From contig JAFDVJ010000129.1 of assembly GCA_018269075.1 (NCBI GenBank), positions 1-64,000 on the forward strand: a stretch of DNA of 64,000 nt, read 5' to 3'. The DNA comes from Acidobacteriota bacterium (lineage in GTDB: Bacteria; Acidobacteriota; Blastocatellia; Pyrinomonadales; Pyrinomonadaceae). Below are positions 59,883 to 64,000 of this stretch, in pieces. Position numbers and translations under genes: made by a program. Position 1 is the first letter of the stretch, and each line of letters starts with the position of its first letter. The notes below the pieces were generated by a model, which had not been told where the DNA came from, ran no database searches, and was given only the letters and a program-made list of their open reading frames with translations.

Positions 59883-62484
59883 AATAGTTTTCAAACCTCG
59901 TAAACTCTTTCAAAAACGCCAGCTTGACCGTTCCCGTCGGCCCGTTGCGCTGTTTCGAAATCAACAATTCGGCGACGCCCTGATTCTCTTCGGTCGGCTT
60001 GTAATAATCTTCGCGGTAGATGAAGGCGACGACGTCGGCGTCCTGCTCGATACTGCCCGATTCGCGCAGATCCGACATCATCGGCTTTGGCGGGTTTCGG
60101 GCCTCGGGCGCGCGGGAGAGCTGCGAGAGCGCGATCACCGGCACCTGGAGCTCTTTGGCGAGCGCTTTCAGTTCGCGCGAGATCTGCGAGACTTCCTGCT
60201 GCCGCGATTCCGACCGTTTCGAGCCGCTCATCAGTTGCAGGTAATCGACGACGATCAGATCGAGCTTTTTCTGCTCGGCGAACAGCCGGCGGGTTTTGGC
60301 GCGCATTTCGAGCACCGAGATGCCGGGCGTGTCGTCGATGAAGATCTTGGCATCGGAAAGCGTCCCGATCGCCTCGGCGAGCCGGCCCCATTCGTCGCGC
60401 GTCAGATAGCCCGTCCGGAAACGATGGGCGTCGACCTTCGCCTCGCTCGAAAGCATTCGCATGACGAGCTGTTCTTTCGACATTTCGAGCGAAAACACGG
60501 CCACCACCGCCCGCTCCAGAATCGCCGCATTTTGTGCAAGCGTTAGACATAAGGCGGTATTGTGAACACAGATGTCGTTGGCGACGAAATTATGGGTGCC
60601 GGGAATGGTCAGATCGTAAACCTGTTTGTTTCCGACGTATTCGATCGAAACGATCTCGTCCCAGTAAATTTCGCTGGCAGCCAGATTTTTCAGATATTGA
60701 TCGTCGAGAGCCCCGGCCAATTGCCCGATTCTCATTCTGGTCGGCGCCCGTTTTCCCGCGTGAATATTGGAAACTCCCCGTAAACCGCTTCGTCTGGCGA
60801 GCGATGTCCACGATTCGGTTCCCTTGACGGCCGCAATATGGTCCCAGACTTCCAGCGGAATCAGATCTTTATTGGTCTGATAATTTTTATTTTCGAGCAA
60901 TTGGAAAATTCTTTCGAAAATTTTGCTTTTTCCGTGAATACCGATTTGTTCACCAAACGTCCGGATCGATAAAGCGTCGGTGATATCGATCTGCCAGGCC
61001 GTATTTATCGAATCCTTGTATTTTATCGCCCGTTTTTTCAGACGGCCGATAATTCCGAAGCGGAGCAGCAGGTGCTGAACCTGGCGGATCATTTTTTCGC
61101 TGACCGAGCAGAATCCGAGCTGAACCTGCCCGCTGGCCAGCACCGAAGCCCAGCCATCGGTCGCGAAAAGCCGGTTTAACAACAGGGCGATCTGCCGTTT
61201 CGGCAGCGTAAATATTTCGCCTGGAATGAATTTCCGGTGCGAATCAAGACCGGAAAGACCTAATTCCCTGAGCCGTTGCGTGAGCGGATTGGGAGTGCCT
61301 CTTTTCCCGCCGGTTTTCCGGATGCGAAAGCCTTCGGTTCGGTCGGCGGTGTTTGACCGAACGGCCTCGATCCCGCCGAATTCGCTGACCGCTTCGAGAA
61401 AATCTTCTCTCAAATACGGTTTGCCGACCGTAAATTCGGGCGAATTTTTGGTCAGGCAGCCGTCGCCGAGCAGATACCCGAGGAGTTTCAGTTCGCAATC
61501 CCGCATTTCGGAGCTTCCCGCGACATCGATCGTCCGCGGCACGGCGATTTTTTCCCCGTTGTTGAGCTCGGCCAGCTTCCTCCAACCGTTGATCGTCAAA
61601 AACGGGTGACTGGCCGTGGTTTCGACCCGGCGGCCGAGCCCGGTCGTCACGCGAAAAACGGGTTTGATGCCGTCGTCGATAAAATCGCCCGGTTTCGCAA
61701 AGCCGAATTTCAGGTCGTTTTCGAGTGTTAACAGCAAACCCGATCGGCGGCGAAAAATCTCCTCGATCGTGCTGATCCGGCCGTCGGCTTCGACGATCTC
61801 GCTGTCCGCCGCGAGACATTTTCCCATCGACGGCCGGGCGGCGACGATGATCAGGTCGGTCTTCTGAAGACCCGAGGTTTTTTCGTCGAGATCGCGAAAA
61901 CCGGTCGAGAGGCCGGTCAGCGCGTGCGATTCCCGTTTGGCGTATTCCTGAACCTTGGCGAGGACGGTTTCGGCGATCGGCTGGACGTGCGTAAAGCCCT
62001 GCCGCGTCCGCTCGTCGGCGAGCGCGAAAATCATCTGCTCGGCGTGGTCGAGAATGTCGGAGGCGTCCTCTTCCTCGGCGAGCGCCTCGCTCGTGATCTG
62101 GTTGCAGACCTTGATCAGGTTGCGGACGATCGATTTGTCCTTGACGACCTTGGCGTAATCGAAAATGTCCGAGAAATGCGGCAGGCCGTAAGTCAGGTTG
62201 GTGATCGTCGCGACTCCGCCCATCGAATCGATCGAGCCGTCCTTTTTGAGCTCCTCGCCGATCAGAATCGGGTCGATCCGCTCGCCGCGCTCGAACAGCG
62301 CCGTCATCGCCCGGAAGATCCGGCGGTGCAGCGGCGAGTAGAAATCGTCGACGCCGAGCTGCTCGATCGCCTGCGAGATCAGCTGATTATCGAGCAGGAT
62401 CGCGCCGAGAATGACCCGTTCGCTTTCCGGGCTGCTCGGCAGCGGCTTTTCCAGATACTGTTCTCTCGTGGCTTCAGGATTCAT
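59857..62484 (-). CDS. dnaB: Replicative DNA helicase DnaB, intein-containing precursor
   Basis: 875-residue precursor; removing a 420-residue intein (residues 223-642) leaves 455 residues, the normal DnaB length. The N-domain ([22 protein letters not shown]) and linker lead to the RecA-like ATPase: ARPSMGK joined to [10 protein letters not shown] across the intein, [25 protein letters not shown] (Walker B), VIALSQLSR, and [16 protein letters not shown]. DnaB unwinds DNA at the replication fork. The intein splits the P-loop right after the Walker Lys, so helicase activity requires protein splicing. Gene order rpsF-rpsR-rplI-dnaB is conserved in many bacteria. Confidence 0.97.
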   Translation of the reverse strand: MNPEATREQYLEKPLPSSPESERVILGAILLDNQLISQAIEQLGVDDFYSPLHRRIFRAMTALFERGERIDPILIGEELKKDGSIDSMGGVATITNLTYGLPHFSDIFDYAKVVKDKSIVRNLIKVCNQITSEALAEEEDASDILDHAEQMIFALADERTRQGFTHVQPIAETVLAKVQEYAKRESHALTGLSTGFRDLDEKTSGLQKTDLIIVAARPSMGKCLAADSEIVEADGRISTIEEIFRRRSGLLLTLENDLKFGFAKPGDFIDDGIKPVFRVTTGLGRRVETTASHPFLTINGWRKLAELNNGEKIAVPRTIDVAGSSEMRDCELKLLGYLLGDGCLTKNSPEFTVGKPYLREDFLEAVSEFGGIEAVRSNTADRTEGFRIRKTGGKRGTPNPLTQRLRELGLSGLDSHRKFIPGEIFTLPKRQIALLLNRLFATDGWASVLASGQVQLGFCSVSEKMIRQVQHLLLRFGIIGRLKKRAIKYKDSINTAWQIDITDALSIRTFGEQIGIHGKSKIFERIFQLLENKNYQTNKDLIPLEVWDHIAAVKGTESWTSLARRSGLRGVSNIHAGKRAPTRMRIGQLAGALDDQYLKNLAASEIYWDEIVSIEYVGNKQVYDLTIPGTHNFVANDICVHNTALCLTLAQNAAILERAVVAVFSLEMSKEQLVMRMLSSEAKVDAHRFRTGYLTRDEWGRLAEAIGTLSDAKIFIDDTPGISVLEMRAKTRRLFAEQKKLDLIVVDYLQLMSGSKRSESRQQEVSQISRELKALAKELQVPVIALSQLSRAPEARNPPKPMMSDLRESGSIEQDADVVAFIYREDYYKPTEENQGVAELLISKQRNGPTGTVKLAFLKEFTRFENYYGEYNSNE
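60559..61818 (-). other. DnaB intein with LAGLIDADG-type homing endonuclease
   Basis: In-frame 420-residue insertion starting at Cys223 ([10 protein letters not shown], splicing block A) and ending at VHN642 followed by Thr643 (block G, with Thr as the +1 nucleophile). Block B is [20 protein letters not shown] (residues 334-344) and [12 protein letters not shown] are the two LAGLIDADG-type helices. Block F is [21 protein letters not shown] in outline. All splicing residues look intact, so both splicing and homing may be active. The host site is the P-loop GK/T junction. Confidence 0.95.
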
Positions 62485-62562
62485 CTCGTTTGAAGTCGGG
62501 GCATCGACGACCGGATATTCTATGACCCTTCAGGGCCGCCGCTTCGGTTCGAATTTTACGGA

Positions 62563-62599
62563 TAAAAAAAGACCGCAATTCTCCAGGATTTGCAGTCTT
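62563..62599 (-). terminator. Second terminator downstream of rplI
   Basis: Stem AAGACCGCAA/TTGCAGTCTT with one mismatch (62569-62578 and 62590-62599), followed on the minus strand by seven T (62564-62570). Confidence 0.75.
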
Positions 62600-62611
62600 C
62601 GATTTTATTAC

Positions 62612-62642
62612 AAAAACGGGCGACAAACAAAAAAGCCGCCCG
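62612..62642 (-). terminator. First terminator downstream of rplI
   Basis: Stem CGGGCG/CGCCCG (62617-62622 and 62637-62642) with a 14-base loop, then TTTTTG on the minus strand. Together with the hairpin at 62563-62599 it separates the ribosomal operon from dnaB, which should have its own promoter at about 62490-62560. Confidence 0.78.
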
Positions 62643-62661
62643 ACTAATTTTCATTTTCAAT

Positions 62662-63171
62662 TCAGGCTTCGGCGGGCTCGGCCGGAGCTTCCGCGGCGGC
62701 CGCTTCCTCGACCGGCTGGCCTTCGGCCCGGACCGTCACCGGAACCTGCAGCGTGACCTCGCGGTGAAGCTTGACCGGGACCGTGTAATCGCCGGTTTCC
62801 TTGATCGCTTCCTTGAGAATGATCCTGCGGCGGTCGAGCTCGTAGCCTTTGGCCTTGAGCGCTTCGGCGATGTCCATCGAGGTCACCGACCCGAAAAGAT
62901 GCCCGTGATCGCCGGCCTTGCGTTCGAATTCGAGATGGATATCGCCCATCTGATTGGCCTGCAGCTCGGCTGTTTCTTTTTCGACTGCGGCCTTTTTGAG
63001 CAGCGCGGCCCGTTCGAGCTCGATCTGCTTGACGTTGCCTTTGGTCGCCAGCGTCGCGAGGCCCTGCGGAAGCAGATAGTTGCGGGCGTAGCCGGCCCGA
63101 ACCTTGACGATTTCTCCCCGACCGCCCAAAGTTTCGATATCTTCGCGTAATAGTACGGTTGTATTTGCCAT
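62662..63171 (-). CDS. rplI: 50S ribosomal protein L9
   Basis: 169-residue L9 with the N-terminal RNA-binding signature TTVLLREDIETLGGRGEIVKVRAGYARNYLLPQGLA, a long helix (AALLKKAAVEKETAEL) and a C-domain. The C-terminal ~20 residues are an Ala/Glu/Pro-rich tail beyond the usual ~150 residues. AAGGAGG precedes the ATG. It is the last gene of the rpsF-rpsR-rplI operon, followed by two terminators. Confidence 0.97.
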   Translation of the reverse strand: MANTTVLLREDIETLGGRGEIVKVRAGYARNYLLPQGLATLATKGNVKQIELERAALLKKAAVEKETAELQANQMGDIHLEFERKAGDHGHLFGSVTSMDIAEALKAKGYELDRRRIILKEAIKETGDYTVPVKLHREVTLQVPVTVRAEGQPVEEAAAAEAPAEPAEA

Positions 63172-63191
63172 AATTAAAATCCTCCTTTGGT

Positions 63192-63473
63192 TTAGTCGGC
63201 CACGAACGGCAGCAGCGCCATCGACCGGGCGCGTTTGATCGCGCGCGCGATCCGGCGTTGATCCTTGGCCGTCACGCCGGAAATGCGGCGCGGCATAATT
63301 TTCCCGCGTTCGGGAATGAACCGCCGCAGAAAATCGACGTCCTTCCAGTCGATATAATCCGGAACCAGCTGGCGCGGACGACGGCGCTGGAAGCGCCGCG
63401 GCATTTTCTCGATCTCCTGATCGATGCTGACGTCCAGATTCAAATCATTATCAATAAAATCATCTCTATCCAT
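63192..63473 (-). CDS. rpsR: 30S ribosomal protein S18
   Basis: 93-residue S18. The core [51 protein letters not shown] is universal for the family. The first ~25 residues are an acidic extension ([18 protein letters not shown]) not common in S18. GGGAGG precedes the ATG. The protein binds S6 on the small-subunit platform; the genes are 20 bases apart. Confidence 0.97.
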   Translation of the reverse strand: MDRDDFIDNDLNLDVSIDQEIEKMPRRFQRRRPRQLVPDYIDWKDVDFLRRFIPERGKIMPRRISGVTAKDQRRIARAIKRARSMALLPFVAD

Positions 63474-63493
63474 TATCTAAAATCCTCCCTCAA

Positions 63494-63898
63494 TTATGCC
63501 TGCTGGTCCGTGCCGGCTTCCGCGGCTCCGCTGCCGGAACCGGCCGCCCCGTTGTTGTTCTTGCGCTTGTCGCGTTTGGCCTGTTTCTTGGCCGCCGATT
63601 TGCGGTCTTCGTCGACGCGCACGGTCAGGTAGCGCATCACCATATCGTTAACGCGAAAACGGCGCTCGAGCTCGGCGATTTCCTGTCCGGAACCCGAGAT
63701 TTCAAGCAAAACATAATAGCCTTCGGTCTTCTTTTTGATCGGATAGGCCAGCCGCCGACGGCCCCAGCCGTCCTGCACGGCGACGCTGCCGCCGCCTTTC
63801 TCAACCAATGCCGTAATTGCTTCGTTCAACTTCGCAATATCCTCGTCGCCCGACTCCGGCACGGCGATATACATCACTTCATATAATCTATTTGCCAA
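63494..63898 (-). CDS. rpsF: 30S ribosomal protein S6
   Basis: 134-residue S6: ANRLYEVMYIAVPESGDEDIAKL, WGRRRLAYPIKKKTEGYYVLLEI, ELERRFRVNDMVMRYLTVRVDED, then an Ala/Gly/Lys-rich C-terminal tail. The start is set at TTG 63898, because a full AAAGGAGG (63907-63914) lies eight bases upstream; the longer ATG frame begins with non-homologous residues and covers the Shine-Dalgarno. First gene of the S6-S18-L9 operon. Confidence 0.96.
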   Translation of the reverse strand: MANRLYEVMYIAVPESGDEDIAKLNEAITALVEKGGGSVAVQDGWGRRRLAYPIKKKTEGYYVLLEISGSGQEIAELERRFRVNDMVMRYLTVRVDEDRKSAAKKQAKRDKRKNNNGAAGSGSGAAEAGTDQQA

Positions 63899-63957
63899 TT
63901 TAATTTCCTCCTTTCGGCTTTCCAGCTTTACCTCGAGATAAAGCAAGAAGGGTAGTC

Positions 63958-63991
63958 GATTGCGGATTTCGGATTTCGGATTGCGGATTTT
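63958..63991. repeat. Dispersed GATTGCGGATTTCGGATT repeat (copy 2)
   Basis: Near-identical to the tract at 5424-5457. It lies about 60 bases upstream of the rpsF start, in the probable promoter region. Confidence 0.6.
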
Positions 63992-64000
63992 TCTTCATAA

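Overview
The window is about 64 kb of fairly GC-rich chromosomal DNA with dense bacterial genes. The best guess for the host is a free-living, menaquinone-using, Gram-negative bacterium of the Acidobacteriota (class Blastocatellia or close). This is inference, from a TonB-dependent receptor with an N-terminal carboxypeptidase-regulatory domain, a menaquinone/ubiquinone methyltransferase, the rpsF-rpsR-rplI-dnaB order, a GH125 enzyme, and REP-like palindromes beside a TnpA/RAYT-type transposase. No rRNA, tRNA or CRISPR array was seen.

Left part (1-17 kb), mostly housekeeping and envelope genes: TPR protein, GH125 mannosidase, Y1 transposase with a mirrored set of palindromes, ftsY, a zinc-finger membrane protein, a membrane HD-GYP phosphodiesterase, a ChaN-like protein, a CsbD/GSP17M-like stress protein behind a near-perfect sigma-54 promoter, a zinc-ribbon TonB-like protein, a catalytically degenerate M16 homologue, ubiE/menG, two dipeptide-type ABC permeases and pxpB-pxpC.

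Middle and right part (18.8-59.3 kb): one large accessory catabolic region. It holds ATP-dependent hydantoinase/oxoprolinase subunits (hyuA and hyuB, 16 kb apart), a nitrilase-family amidase, a dihydropyrimidinase-like cyclic amidohydrolase, an isochorismatase-family amidase, CoA ligases (AMP-forming and succinyl-CoA-synthetase-like), a family III CoA-transferase, HMG-CoA-lyase-like and citryl-CoA-lyase-like enzymes, an MmgE/PrpD protein, aldehyde and medium-chain dehydrogenases, VOC and cupin proteins, an MFS carrier, a TonB-dependent receptor, two CpcT/CpeT-like exported proteins, and a molybdenum/iron-sulfur enzyme closely resembling pyrogallol-phloroglucinol transhydroxylase. A lone pxpA lies at the right edge. 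Eight 24-bp sites of the form ATTTG-N14-CAAAT (four exact), plus one degenerate site at the regulator's own promoter, sit upstream of nearly all the transcription units. The only transcription factor inside the region is a GntR/UTRA protein at 29.8-30.6 kb. I infer one dispersed regulon: uptake through the receptor and MFS carrier, Mo-dependent hydroxyl transfer or redox chemistry, C-N bond hydrolysis, CoA activation, and cleavage to central metabolites. The substrate cannot be read from sequence; a hydroxylated aromatic or N-heterocyclic acid is plausible.

Right edge (59.3-64 kb): a DinB/YfiT-like protein, dnaB interrupted in its P-loop by a 420-residue homing-type intein, then rplI, rpsR and rpsF.
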